NCBI GenBank assembly: GCA_024274785.1
Contig: JAJSAM010000071.1
Location: 1-64,000 of the forward strand
Reading direction: 5' to 3'
From: Planctomycetota bacterium
GTDB taxonomy: Bacteria > Planctomycetota > JAJSAM01
Length of the DNA: 64,000 nucleotides
In this document: positions 34,802 to 43,467 of the stretch, piece after piece
Layout: every line of letters starts with the position of its first letter
Position numbering within the stretch: the first letter of the stretch is position 1
Made by a program: the position numbers and the translations under genes
Notes under the pieces: generated by a model
What the model saw: only the letters and a program-made list of their open reading frames with translations
Databases searched by the model: none
Told to the model about the DNA's origin: nothing

Positions 34802-35424
34802 AATCGGCGAGCGAACCGGGAGAGATCGTTACCGCACGGAAAAGGCGCTACCCGGCGGTAACCGGTCCCGACGGCACGACTGCCTGAACCTCCCTGAAAT
34901 GCTGACTCGCAGGTCCGGCACGCTCCTTGCCGATACTTCCCCCGGACCCTCGGAGGGTCCACACATCTTTGGACCGTGGAGCCCCCCGGTTCCGCGGGCT
35001 TTCCGGAGGTCGGGTTCGCGCGCTGCCGGCCCCGGAAGAACGCTTGGGGGGGGCTCCGCACCGCCCTGCGGTCGCTGGGCGACCTTCGGGGCGGCACGCG
35101 GCTTCGCCGGGTGCCGTGTTCGGATCCCCCGCCGCGCTTCTCATTCGTCGAAGTGCGGCGGGGGATCCTCACCGGTGCATCTTTTCAGGGGACCGTGGTC
35201 CCCTGCGGCTCGTGCTCGCTCCGCTCCGCGCGCGCCTACCCCTACACGCTGACGCCGGATGCGGGAGGGGAGCGAAGGTGCTTCGCGGGGTGCCGGACGC
35301 CTCGAATCTCGCTTCGCTCGATTCTCGGGGGAGGGGGCGGGGTTTGGGTTTTCGGGAGCGGGGCGGGGCCCGGCGGGCTGAAACCGGCAGGTTTTGGCCT
35401 GACTCCCTATCACACTGGCGCACA
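34802..35424. other. Hairpin-dense intergenic region, no recognised gene
   Basis: About 620 bp with an unusual number of inverted repeats, including GGACCCTCGGAGGGTCC (34944-34960), a long hairpin (35122-35168) and CAGGGGACCGTGGTCCCCTG (35186-35205). Frames are open on both strands, but no start with a ribosome binding site and no family was seen. The upstream frame of the sulfatase gene stays open through part of it without secretory features. It could hold non-coding RNA, nested relics of small repeats, or a long leader. Confidence 0.5.
35122..35168. other. Long hairpin, 19-bp stem
   Basis: GGATCCCCCGCCGC (35122-35135) pairs perfectly with 35155-35168. The stem continues over a G-T wobble and four more pairs to a 9-nt loop. 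A T run does not follow directly (TCACCGGTGCATCTTTT comes after). It is the most stable of several hairpins in this gap. Confidence 0.55.
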
Positions 35425-36789
35425 ATGGGGGGCGTGCGAAGAATCCTTGTGGCCATCCTCGGGTTGACCGCCATCGCTTGCGGTGCGGGTTCTGCGGGGA
35501 ATCCGCGGACCGTTCTGCTGATCACCGTCGACACCCTGCGGGCGGACCATGTCTCGGCCTTCGGATACTCGCTTCCGACGACGCCCTGCCTCGATGCGGT
35601 GGCGCTGCGAGGGGCCCGGTTTTCCCGTTGCATTTCTCAACACCCGGAGACCGGCCCCTCCATCACCTCCATGCATACTTCGCGATATCCGCGCGAGACC
35701 GGGGTGCGGGAGAACGGGGATCTCCTCGATGCCGAAGTTCCAACGCTGGCCGAGCGGTTTCAGGAGGCGGGGTATGCGACCGGTGGGTTCGTCTCCACGT
35801 ACCTCCTGAAGCCCCGGGCCTGCGGGCTCGACCGCGGGTTCGACCAGTACGACCACGAGATGACCTCGCCGAACTTCGGCCACGAAGACTTCGAGCGGCC
35901 CGCCTCCGAGACGGTGGACCGGGCGCTCGCCTGGTTCGAGGAGCACGAGGGGCGAAACCGCTTCCTCTTCGTCCATCTCTACGATCCACACGGGCCCTAC
36001 GATCCCGGCGACGCGATCGCGGATCGCTTCCGGCGGGACTCCGGCCGTCCACCTCTTGCGCCGGAACAGATCGTCAGGTACCAGAGGCACGATGGCAGCC
36101 TCGATCCCGATGATTACTTCGCCCGGTACGACGGTGAGATCTTTCGCGCCGATCGCGAAGTCGGCCGGCTGCTCCAGGCCCTGCCGGAAGATGCCATCGT
36201 GGCGTTCACCGCCGACCACGGGGAGGGGCTCGGGGAAAGCGACTACTGGTTCCGGCACGGCTCGCTCCTCGATGAAGCGAGCCTCCACGTGCCGCTGCTC
36301 TTTTTCGGACCCGGCGTGCGGGAAGCCCTCACCGTCAACGAACCCGTCGCCAACCTCGACGTGGCGCCCACGTTGCTCGATCTCGCCGGACTCGCTCCGC
36401 TCCCCGGGGCACGGGGCCGGAGCCTTCGCTGCTGGATGCGATCCCGGGATCCCGAAACGGTTCCGGTCTACTCCGAAGCGAGGCGTCGCGAGACCGTCTC
36501 CGACCGCACCGGCATCGATACCAGGTACAAGGTCTCCGTCACGACGAGCCGCCACCGCGCGTTGCTCTGGCCGGAAACCGGCGAGACCATGCTCGTGGAA
36601 CCTCGCGACGATCCGGACCAGGCGGCGGACCTCACCGGGAAGTACCCCCTGGTGGCCGAACGATGGACCGCCGCCCTGCGACGCTTTCTGCTCATCGGGG
36701 ATCGCCTGAGCGCCGACGATCCTCCCCCTGACGTGGACGATGCCCTGCGCGGGCTTGGCTACTTCCGAAAAGGTGGTGAACGCAGATGA
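35425..36789 (+). CDS. Sulfatase/alkaline-phosphatase-superfamily lipoprotein with Thr in the catalytic position
   Basis: 454 residues. Signal with lipobox LTAIAC (Cys19). Metal-binding ITVDTLRADH (Asp36). The catalytic segment, normally C/S-x-P-S-R, reads T-G-P-S-I (Thr76-Gly-Pro-Ser), so no formylglycine can form. The second metal site, TADHGEGLGESD, is intact. A threonine nucleophile is known in lipoteichoic acid synthases and phosphoethanolamine transferases of this superfamily, so a phospho- or other ester transferase or hydrolase is as likely as a sulfatase. ATG at 35425. The stop overlaps the next gene (ATGA). Cell location: membrane-anchored, periplasm or surface. Confidence 0.8.
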   Translation: MGGVRRILVAILGLTAIACGAGSAGNPRTVLLITVDTLRADHVSAFGYSLPTTPCLDAVALRGARFSRCISQHPETGPSITSMHTSRYPRETGVRENGDLLDAEVPTLAERFQEAGYATGGFVSTYLLKPRACGLDRGFDQYDHEMTSPNFGHEDFERPASETVDRALAWFEEHEGRNRFLFVHLYDPHGPYDPGDAIADRFRRDSGRPPLAPEQIVRYQRHDGSLDPDDYFARYDGEIFRADREVGRLLQALPEDAIVAFTADHGEGLGESDYWFRHGSLLDEASLHVPLLFFGPGVREALTVNEPVANLDVAPTLLDLAGLAPLPGARGRSLRCWMRSRDPETVPVYSEARRRETVSDRTGIDTRYKVSVTTSRHRALLWPETGETMLVEPRDDPDQAADLTGKYPLVAERWTAALRRFLLIGDRLSADDPPPDVDDALRGLGYFRKGGERR

Positions 36790-38021
36790 TCAAGAGCTCC
36801 CATGCCGTCTTCGCATTCCTGGTCGCCGTTCTCGGTGTATCGTTGCTCGGAGAGACCGCGCCGGCCGCGGACGGGGACCTGACCCGAAATGCGAAGAAGC
36901 TCTACGACACCGCGCTTCGATCGGCGAAGGCCAGAGCGATCAAGGACCAGCAGAAGCGACTCCTGGTGAAGGCCTGGAAGAAGGTGGAAACCACCGATCT
37001 GGGCCGGGTGATTGCCCGATTGCGGAAGGTGGAGAAACCTCCTCGCTCCTTCCCGGTCGTCCTCGCGCTGCTGGTGGGGGAGCACCTGCAACGGCTCTTC
37101 GGTGATGAACCGATCCGTGAGATCGAGGGGCTGGTGGACCTGCTCGCCGACGACAAGCCGGAGGTTCGGGAGACGCTCCTCGTCGAGAGCATGGGGCTTG
37201 CGGACCTGCGTTTCGCGCGACACCTTGCGGGGAAGGAGGCCCGGGCGAAAGAGCCGGCACTCCGGCGCCGGGCCGCTCTCTGCCTCGGCGACCTGGTGAA
37301 CTACGGCGCGGATGACGGCAACGAAAGCGGCTCGCTCGTGGCGCTGCTCGACGACCCGGATGCCGGGGTGCGCGCCGTGGCCGCGCGTCGCGCCTTCGAG
37401 GCGCGCCTCGATGCGGTCTTCGACTGGGCCCTCCTGAATCTGGGCGACAGGGACAAAGCGACCATTCAACTCCGGGGTGAGGAGGTGACGGTCATTCCGG
37501 GAGAGGAAGCGCTCCGAGGCCTGGCCACCCTGACGCGGATACAGGACGATCTCCTCTACCGCCAGTACCTGAAGATGACGATGCAGCAAAAGTCCACCGC
37601 CCTCGAACTCTACCGGGCCTGGTGGCGCAAGCACGGCGAGACCTTTCCTCCACCCGGCTTCCGGGAGGCCGATTTCCGCCGCCGCCCGAGCAGGAAAAAG
37701 ACCATCGTCATCGAGGCCGACGGAGAGGCCGGCGCATTTCAGTTCTGGTCCTCGCTCGACCGGACGAAGATCAGGATCGTGGCGGACGAATTGGAGCTCC
37801 GCGCCCGAAGCATGCTCGACTTCGAGGTGAACTTTCACGTCCGCTACATGGCGCAGGGTATGCGATCCGACGACGGCGAAGGTTACCGTCGCAATCTTGC
37901 GGTGGGTGAGAGGTACATTCTGGCTCGCAAGGCAATAGGTTGCTACGTTCTCGTCTTCCAGCGGATGACCGGTGACAGACTGGCCGTGCATCTGCGGTTT
38001 CACGACCTGAAGAGCCTGTAG
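36786..38021 (+). CDS. Secreted HEAT-like repeat protein
   Basis: 411 residues. Signal peptide (SSHAVFAFLVAVLGVSLLG, cleavage near APA), then helical repeats through about residue 280 (VEKPPRSFPVVLALLVGEHL, DPDAGVRAVAARRAFEARLD), and a segment YRAWWRKHGETF also found in HEAT-VWA proteins of this genome (compare WERWWKEHGEDF in 57802-60594). The last 110 residues are beta-rich. Coupled by ATGA to the sulfatase relative. No catalytic motif seen. Confidence 0.68.
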   Translation: MIKSSHAVFAFLVAVLGVSLLGETAPAADGDLTRNAKKLYDTALRSAKARAIKDQQKRLLVKAWKKVETTDLGRVIARLRKVEKPPRSFPVVLALLVGEHLQRLFGDEPIREIEGLVDLLADDKPEVRETLLVESMGLADLRFARHLAGKEARAKEPALRRRAALCLGDLVNYGADDGNESGSLVALLDDPDAGVRAVAARRAFEARLDAVFDWALLNLGDRDKATIQLRGEEVTVIPGEEALRGLATLTRIQDDLLYRQYLKMTMQQKSTALELYRAWWRKHGETFPPPGFREADFRRRPSRKKTIVIEADGEAGAFQFWSSLDRTKIRIVADELELRARSMLDFEVNFHVRYMAQGMRSDDGEGYRRNLAVGERYILARKAIGCYVLVFQRMTGDRLAVHLRFHDLKSL

Positions 38022-38044
38022 GCGGCAAGAAGCGGGGGGACATC

Positions 38045-39364
38045 ATGGGCAAGCTCATCAAGTGGCTGATCGTCATCATCATCCTGGTGGGGGTGGGCGT
38101 CTGGTTCGGCGTGCCGGCGCTCCTCGGCACCGGGTTCGCGCAGGAGAAGATCCGGAAGGCGATGGCCGATGGCACCGGAAGAGAGGTCGAACTCGGTGAC
38201 ATCTCCTTCGGTTGGACCAGCGGACTCACCGTCAGCGACGTCGTCGTCAAACAGAAGGCCGGAGACTTCGCCGAGGAGGGGCCTCTCTTCAAGCTGAAGG
38301 GGCTGAGCCTGGACCTCGGGTGGAAGCAGATCCTCGACCAGAAGATCGAGGTGAGCGATCTCACCATCGACGGTCCCTCGATCGTGATCGTCCGGGATCG
38401 AAATGGGAACTTCAACTTCGACGACCTCATCGAGAAGACCGCCGACGAGTCGGCGCCGGAGCCGTCACCGGGAAAGAAGGCACCCCCGGTCACCGTGAAC
38501 CTCTTCATCAACGCCGGCCGCGTGCTCTTCATCGATCAGAAGGCCGGCACCCGCATCGAAATGAAGGACATCGATGCCAAAGCCCAGTGGATGGAGGGAC
38601 GCCTCGTCATCGACTCCGAGTTCGACCTGAACGGGGGAGGCGTGAGACTCGTCGCCAACGCGGATCTGTCGAAGCAGCCGTCGCCTTTCGAGGTGAAGGA
38701 ATTCGTGATCGACGGCTCGACGTTCAGTGCCAACGGCGTTCACCTCGCCTCGTTCATTCCGCTGATGGGGGACAAGCCGCAGAATGCGTCCGGGACCCTG
38801 GGATTCCGGATCGAGGGATTGAAAGCGGACGGGCTCGACATGGAATCCCTCAAGCGCTCGCTCACCGGGTCAGGGGATCTCTCGCTCGCGGCGGGGACGA
38901 TGGCCAGCGGTCCGGTCACCCAGATCTACGCCGCGCTGCGCGCCATCGGCGCACGGGACCTCGGTGCCCTGGCCGCGGGTGGCGAAGGGGGAGAGGCGCT
39001 CTCGTTCGATCTCCTGCAGTCCACGTTTTCCATTCACGACGGCCGCATCTTCACCGACGACCTCTCCTTGAAGGGGGCGGGACTGAACCTCGAGATCGCC
39101 GGTTCCACGGGACTGGATGGCACGGTGGACTACACGATGATCGCGGCGGGACTGGATGAACTCATCGCCAGGAACAAGAACCTCGAGAAGGTCCTCGGTG
39201 ACTCCGGTACGATCCCGTTCGGCTTCAAGGGATCACTCAGCTCGCCGAAAATCACGGTGGACGCGGAAGGGGCACTGAAGAACGCCGCGGAGCGTCTCAT
39301 CGACGATCAACTCGGGGACAAGGTGCCCGGCGGACTGAGGGGCCTGCTTCCCGGCGGAAAGTAG
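38045..39364 (+). CDS. AsmA-family protein
   Basis: 439 residues. One N-terminal membrane helix (LIKWLIVIIILVGVGVWFG), then GTGREVELGDISFGWTSGL, the typical AsmA N-terminal domain, and beta-rich repeats. A C-terminal AsmA-like part contains GRIFTDDLSLKGAGLNLEIA and IPFGFKGSLSSPKITVD. AsmA-like proteins span the periplasm and are linked to lipid transfer and outer-membrane homeostasis. GGGGGGA precedes the ATG. 23 bp after the HEAT-like gene, probably same transcript. Confidence 0.82.
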   Translation: MGKLIKWLIVIIILVGVGVWFGVPALLGTGFAQEKIRKAMADGTGREVELGDISFGWTSGLTVSDVVVKQKAGDFAEEGPLFKLKGLSLDLGWKQILDQKIEVSDLTIDGPSIVIVRDRNGNFNFDDLIEKTADESAPEPSPGKKAPPVTVNLFINAGRVLFIDQKAGTRIEMKDIDAKAQWMEGRLVIDSEFDLNGGGVRLVANADLSKQPSPFEVKEFVIDGSTFSANGVHLASFIPLMGDKPQNASGTLGFRIEGLKADGLDMESLKRSLTGSGDLSLAAGTMASGPVTQIYAALRAIGARDLGALAAGGEGGEALSFDLLQSTFSIHDGRIFTDDLSLKGAGLNLEIAGSTGLDGTVDYTMIAAGLDELIARNKNLEKVLGDSGTIPFGFKGSLSSPKITVDAEGALKNAAERLIDDQLGDKVPGGLRGLLPGGK

Positions 39365-39374
39365 AGGGGACATC

Positions 39375-40109
39375 TTGAGCGAGTTGCTCTACACCGAACT
39401 CTCGGACTGGTGGCCGGTCATGAGCGATCCCGCCCACTACGACGAGGAGGCGGATATCTTTCGCGACGCCATCGAGCAGACCACCACCATCCCGGTGCGG
39501 GAGGTCCTCGAACTCGGTTGCGGCGGAGGCAACAACGCCAGCCACCTGAAAGACCATTGGAAGCTGACTCTCGTGGACCTCTCCCCGGGAATGCTCGAGG
39601 TCAGCGCCGAGTTGAATCCCGAGTGTGAACATGTGGAGGGGGACATGCGCACCTTGAGGATGGGCCGGCAGTTCGATGCCGTGTTTGTTCACGATGCGAT
39701 CGTCTACATGACCACCGAAGCGGACCTGCTCGCGGCGATGACCACCGCGTTTCAGCACACCCGGCCCGGAGGCGTGGCCCTCTTCGTTCCCGACTACACG
39801 GTCGAGAGCTTCGCACCCTTCACGAGCAACGGCGGACACGATCGAGGGAATCGCTCGATGCGATACCTGGAGTGGGCCTACGATCCGGACCCCTCCGACC
39901 ACACCTACACCATGTCGTTCTCCTACATGCTCCGTGAGCCCGGGAAACCGCTTCGTTGCGAGTTCGAAGAGCACGTGATGGGGCTCTTTCCCCGGAAGAA
40001 CTGGCTCGATCTCATCGCCCGCGCCGGATTCGAAGCCACCACCCTGCCCTACGACCACAGCAGTTTCGGGCCCAGCCTGAACTCCGAGCTGTTTCTCGGC
40101 GTGCGGTAG
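39375..40109 (+). CDS. Class I SAM-dependent methyltransferase
   Basis: 244 residues. Motif I VLELGCGGGNNASHL (about residues 42-56), motif II LTLVDLSPGML, acidic GDMRTLRMG, and FDAVFVHDAIVYMT as post-motif segments of the Methyltransf_25-like fold. The TTG at 39375 follows GAGGGG by 5 nt and lies 10 bp after the AsmA gene. Substrate unknown. A bidirectional terminator-like hairpin follows at 40135. Confidence 0.82.
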   Translation: MSELLYTELSDWWPVMSDPAHYDEEADIFRDAIEQTTTIPVREVLELGCGGGNNASHLKDHWKLTLVDLSPGMLEVSAELNPECEHVEGDMRTLRMGRQFDAVFVHDAIVYMTTEADLLAAMTTAFQHTRPGGVALFVPDYTVESFAPFTSNGGHDRGNRSMRYLEWAYDPDPSDHTYTMSFSYMLREPGKPLRCEFEEHVMGLFPRKNWLDLIARAGFEATTLPYDHSSFGPSLNSELFLGVR

Positions 40110-40134
40110 CGCGGAAGAGGTGCGGAATCAAGCA

Positions 40135-40154
40135 CGCCGATCCAGGGATCGGCG
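40135..40154. terminator. Bidirectional terminator-like hairpin between convergent genes
   Basis: CGCCGATCC (40135-40143), a 2-nt AG loop, and GGATCGGCG (40146-40154). The plus strand continues CGCTTTCG, so the T-tract is weak. It lies between the methyltransferase and the last roadblock gene, which converge. Confidence 0.55.
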
Positions 40155-40205
40155 CGCTTTCGTTCGGGAATTCAACAAGCCCCAACCAATCAGAAGCCCC
40201 AATAA

Positions 40206-40682
40206 CTAGAAGCCCAGCACGTCATCCAGCGCAGTCTGCGCGGAAGAGGAGAAGTCTTCGCTGATCTCCTCGTCCGCTTCACGTGGCTTATCCGAGTTCT
40301 TCGCCTCCGTGAATACTTCTTCCAGCCTTCTGGCGGTTTCGCTCGCATAGAGGCGGACCATTCCGATCGTCGTCGCCTCATCGAAGATCACCGTCAACAA
40401 CGTGCGGTCTCCGATCAGAGAGAGCTGAATGTTGTCGCGGAGCCCCTGGTGGAACATGACCGAGAACTCTTCCTCACCAAGAACCCGGGCCATTTCCTTC
40501 GTGGCGGCGAACGAGCCCGCCACCAACGCGGAGATGGTGTCCGAGTCGAACGATTGCGTGCTTCCGCGCTTGGTGATCATGTGACCGCCCTTGTCCACGA
40601 GAAGCGCAGCACGGGCATTCGAGAGCCTGAGGAACTCCGACAGGATGTTGTCGATGACCGCCATGTCGTCCCGGTAGAACAC
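40206..40682 (-). CDS. Roadblock/LC7 protein, partner of the MglA-like GTPase
   Basis: 158 residues. The roadblock fold covers residues 1-115: AVIDNILSEFLRLSNARAAL, LVDKGGHMITKRG, and ALVAGSFAATKEMARVLGEE. An acidic tail of about 35 residues follows. This resembles MglB-type proteins that act on MglA GTPases. Start taken at the GTG (40682). The same frame is open back to the GTPase stop codon at 40758, with no ATG in between, so the exact start is uncertain (a CTG or readthrough are options). Last gene of the GTPase cluster. Confidence 0.8.
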   Translation of the reverse strand: MFYRDDMAVIDNILSEFLRLSNARAALLVDKGGHMITKRGSTQSFDSDTISALVAGSFAATKEMARVLGEEEFSVMFHQGLRDNIQLSLIGDRTLLTVIFDEATTIGMVRLYASETARRLEEVFTEAKNSDKPREADEEISEDFSSSAQTALDDVLGF

Positions 40683-40757
40683 CAGGCGATTCTCACGGAT
40701 AGAGGCATCGTCGCGCAGGAGGGGCTTTTCATCAGCCTGGTTGTTTTGGCGTTCATT

Positions 40758-41924
40758 TCAGAGCACCCCGAACGAATTGAGGATGAGGCCGAGGGCGCCG
40801 AAGACGACGATGCCCAAGGCGACCAGTGTGAGTATCTTGCCCCGGTTGTTACCGATGGACGCATTCTGGAGCAGCACTTTGCCGGTGCGCTTCGCAGGTG
40901 CGCTGATCCTCGGCACCTGGTGCTTCTTCCCGGCGTTCTTCTTCTTCTTCTTCTTCTTCTTTTGCTGCGGTGATGCGTACTTCCTTCTTGCGGGCACCTG
41001 GGCAACCGATGGGCCCGCATCGGGAACCTGCCCGGCAGCTCTTGCCGGAGGGGCATCCGATGGGGGGGCACACTCGCCTCGTGAGGGCACGGCGGCCCGG
41101 GATGGGGCACCTTGGTTCGGCATCCCGCCCTGCTGCTGCGGCGGCGATGCGGGCGGAGGCCCAGCAGGAGCCACCCGGGGAGCCGGAGCCACCTGGGCGG
41201 CCGGTGCCACCTGGGGAGCCGGTGCCACCTGGGGAGCCGGTGCCACCTGGGGAGCCGGTGCCACCTGGGGAGCCGGTGCCACCGAAGCGGCTGCAACTGG
41301 TGCCTCTGCCTTGGCTACCGGCCTGGCACTCGTCGCGGTCCGCTGCTTGCTCAGGTTCTCGAGCACCAGCGAGGACAGCGCCTTCAATGTGGGGAAGACC
41401 CCCTCCCCGGTATTGGCAACCGCCTCGAAGGTCGGCAGGCCGCGGGGATTGAGTTTCCGGTTCAGGGTTTCAATGTCGAGGGCTCCCGGGAGATCGCGCT
41501 TGTTGAACTGGATCAGCATGGGGAGCTGTTCGAGCACCTTTCCGGCCTCGAGCAGGTTGTTTCGCAGGTTCTCCAGGGACTCCAGGTTCTCCTCGAGCTT
41601 GTCGGCCTGGGAGTCCGCCACAAAGATGATCCCGTCGACTCCCTGCAACACGAGCTTGCGGGTCGAGTTGTAGTAGACCTGGCCCGGCACGGTGTACAGC
41701 TGGAACTTCGTCCTCATCCCCGCGATGTTTCCCAGATCGAGGGGCATGTAGTCGAAGAACAACGTCCGATCACCCTCCGTCGCGATCGACGTCAGCTCAC
41801 CCTTGTTGGACTCCGGAGCTTTGAGATGCACCACCTCGATGTTCGTGGTCTTGCCGCTCAAGCCAGGACCGTAGTAGACGATCTTGCAGTTCACTTCACG
41901 GAGGGCGAAGTTGATCTGAACCAT
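40758..41924 (-). CDS. MglA-like small GTPase with repeat linker, lysine run and C-terminal membrane helix
   Basis: 388 residues, twice the usual MglA length (about 195). Residues 1-195 are the GTPase: P-loop GPGLSGKTT (19-27), G3 TVPGQVYYN (78-86), GIIFVADSQ, and NKRD (141-144). Residues 213-255 are a VAPAPQ repeat encoded by an 18-bp tandem repeat. Then comes a Pro/Gly-rich region, eight lysines (322-329, encoded by a TTC-type microsatellite on the plus strand) and a hydrophobic helix (363-383, ILTLVALGIVVFGALGLIL). The tail would tether the enzyme to the membrane. 26 bp after a roadblock gene and followed by another. Confidence 0.85.
   Translation of the reverse strand: MVQINFALREVNCKIVYYGPGLSGKTTNIEVVHLKAPESNKGELTSIATEGDRTLFFDYMPLDLGNIAGMRTKFQLYTVPGQVYYNSTRKLVLQGVDGIIFVADSQADKLEENLESLENLRNNLLEAGKVLEQLPMLIQFNKRDLPGALDIETLNRKLNPRGLPTFEAVANTGEGVFPTLKALSSLVLENLSKQRTATSARPVAKAEAPVAAASVAPAPQVAPAPQVAPAPQVAPAPQVAPAAQVAPAPRVAPAGPPPASPPQQQGGMPNQGAPSRAAVPSRGECAPPSDAPPARAAGQVPDAGPSVAQVPARRKYASPQQKKKKKKKKNAGKKHQVPRISAPAKRTGKVLLQNASIGNNRGKILTLVALGIVVFGALGLILNSFGVL
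41167..41283. repeat. 18-bp tandem repeat coding for the GTPase linker
   Basis: Four perfect units of GGTGCCACCTGGGGAGCC (41203-41274), two degenerate units before (41167-41202) and a half unit after. On the minus strand each unit encodes six residues of the APAPQV type. The near-identity of the units implies recent expansion or contraction. Confidence 0.9.
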
Positions 41925-41950
41925 GCCTCAGCCCTTTCCATCCAATGACT

Positions 41951-42307
41951 TCATGCGATGTGTATCTCCCCGAGAGCGCCGATCCGGCGCGCCGTACTGC
42001 GAATCTCGAGTTCTGCCTGTCCGAGATCGATGCCTCGGTCCATCACAACCACGAGGTATGCTTCCCCGGTGGCTTCGAAAACCATCTCGCCGTCGGATGA
42101 CGTGAGGCTCAGCCGTGAAAAGGGGCCGAGTCCCCGGTCAGCGAGGGCGCGGCCGGTGCGCAACACCACGTTCGAGGCCATGGCCGCAACCCGGTCCTGA
42201 TCGAGGCTTCCGCTCAGCCGGGAAGAGATGACCATGCCGTCCCGACTCACCACCAGCGAACCGCTGATGCCGATGAGCTCGTTCAGGTCTTCGAGTACGC
42301 TTTGCAT
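41951..42307 (-). CDS. Roadblock/LC7 protein (minimal domain)
   Basis: 118 residues. SVLEDLNELIGISGSLVVSR, DGMVISSRL and a C-terminal helix form a complete small roadblock domain. The ATG at 42307 lies 2 nt after the stop of the TPR-roadblock gene, whose end supplies the GGAGGGA ribosome binding site. The frame is open 54 codons further upstream only inside that gene. 26 bp before the GTPase gene. Predicted to form homo- or heterodimers with the other roadblock proteins and to bind the GTPase. Confidence 0.78.
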   Translation of the reverse strand: MQSVLEDLNELIGISGSLVVSRDGMVISSRLSGSLDQDRVAAMASNVVLRTGRALADRGLGPFSRLSLTSSDGEMVFEATGEAYLVVVMDRGIDLGQAELEIRSTARRIGALGEIHIA

Positions 42308-42309
42308 GC

Positions 42310-43467
42310 CTATCCCTCCCCCTCCGCAGAGAGACTTCGGGCGGCAAACTCGCCGACCAATCGTCGCGCGGGACCGACCTTGAGGGGACGACCGAAGCTT
42401 GCGGCCAGTGCCACCCCCTTCAGTTGGTTGACTGTTATTCCCCCGAAATCGCCCTCGATCGTGCACCAATCGAGGGCGCCGAATTCCATCTTCCGCGTTG
42501 CGTCTGAGGCGGTGTCCAGTATCTCGGCGGCCAGGGCAGCGAACTCTTCACAGGAGAGCTGGCTCGTGCCGCCGGCCATGTTCACCGGCCGTCCGTCGGG
42601 CCCGAGTGCCATGACGTTCGTGATTCCCTGGTGGCTCGCCAACTCGATCACGGTGTCGGAAATGCGCGCCTTGTCGATATGCGCTTCCGTGCAGATGCAA
42701 CTGCTGGGATCGGTGAGTGCGCTCAGTGGGAATCTGCCGGGGTGATGGACGAACCTCCTGTTCGCCTCGGCCGCTCGGCAACGCTCAGCAGTGGATGGCC
42801 CCGGTGTCGATGAGGGATCCTCTTCCGCGGGAACCTCCATCGCCGTGCGGAAGATCATCAGGTCCTCGTAATCAGGTGAGAGCCTGCGGATCTCAGCCAG
42901 CTCGGCGTCGAAGTGATCCAGTGCGCCGATGGCGTAGTAGAGCTGGGCCAGGATCAGGCGCGCTTTCAGGTTCTGTGCGTTGAGCCGGAGCGCTCTTCGG
43001 AGCAGTGCTTCGCCCTCGATGCCGTCGTTGGCGAGGATATGCTGGAAGAACTTCTCTGCGTGTACCTCGCCGGCCACGAGGTAGGGCTTCTCATTCAGCG
43101 GATAGCGGCTGGCACATTCATCACAGATCGCGAGGGTCCGCTCGTGATCTCCGAGTTCAAGATAGCAATGGGCCAGGCTGTTGAAAACCGCCGGGGCGGG
43201 GTGCGTGGCCGCCTGTTTCTTCAGGCGGGAGATCTCGCCCTTCAGCCCGTCCTTGCGGAGGTATGTGCTGATGGATGCCAACCGTTCCGAACTCGGGAAC
43301 AAGGCGAGTCCGCGCTTGGCGATCCTGCTGGCGTCGCGAATCTTGCCGAGCGATATGTACCGCTCCGCAAGGTCGGCGAAGGCCGCCGGCGTGGGGGCGC
43401 GTTTGACCGCTCCCCTCAAACGATGCAGGTCGCTCATCTTTCTCAGCTTTTCAAGTACACTCGTCAC
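42310..43467 (-). CDS. TPR protein with C-terminal roadblock domain
   Basis: 385 residues. TPR-like repeats span about residues 25-215 (AFADLAERYISLGKIRDASR, VFNSLAHCYLELGDHERTLA, LKARLILAQLYYAIGALDHF). After a variable linker, residues from about 265 to 380 form a roadblock domain (ARISDTVIELASHQGITNVM, EFGALDWCTIEGDFGGITVN). Start at GTG 43467; an ATG at 43437 is an alternative. First of the small-protein genes that lead into the GTPase; 82 bp after the 1107-residue protein's stop. Confidence 0.75.
   Translation of the reverse strand: MTSVLEKLRKMSDLHRLRGAVKRAPTPAAFADLAERYISLGKIRDASRIAKRGLALFPSSERLASISTYLRKDGLKGEISRLKKQAATHPAPAVFNSLAHCYLELGDHERTLAICDECASRYPLNEKPYLVAGEVHAEKFFQHILANDGIEGEALLRRALRLNAQNLKARLILAQLYYAIGALDHFDAELAEIRRLSPDYEDLMIFRTAMEVPAEEDPSSTPGPSTAERCRAAEANRRFVHHPGRFPLSALTDPSSCICTEAHIDKARISDTVIELASHQGITNVMALGPDGRPVNMAGGTSQLSCEEFAALAAEILDTASDATRKMEFGALDWCTIEGDFGGITVNQLKGVALAASFGRPLKVGPARRLVGEFAARSLSAEGEG

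Noticed and set aside
41167-41283. CRISPR-like regular repeats
   Set aside because: No spacers between units; units are in-frame coding repeats of 18 bp.
40577-41296. Minus-strand frame rich in RWHRLP repeats
   Set aside because: Alternative frame of the 18-bp tandem repeat inside the GTPase gene; not a separate protein.
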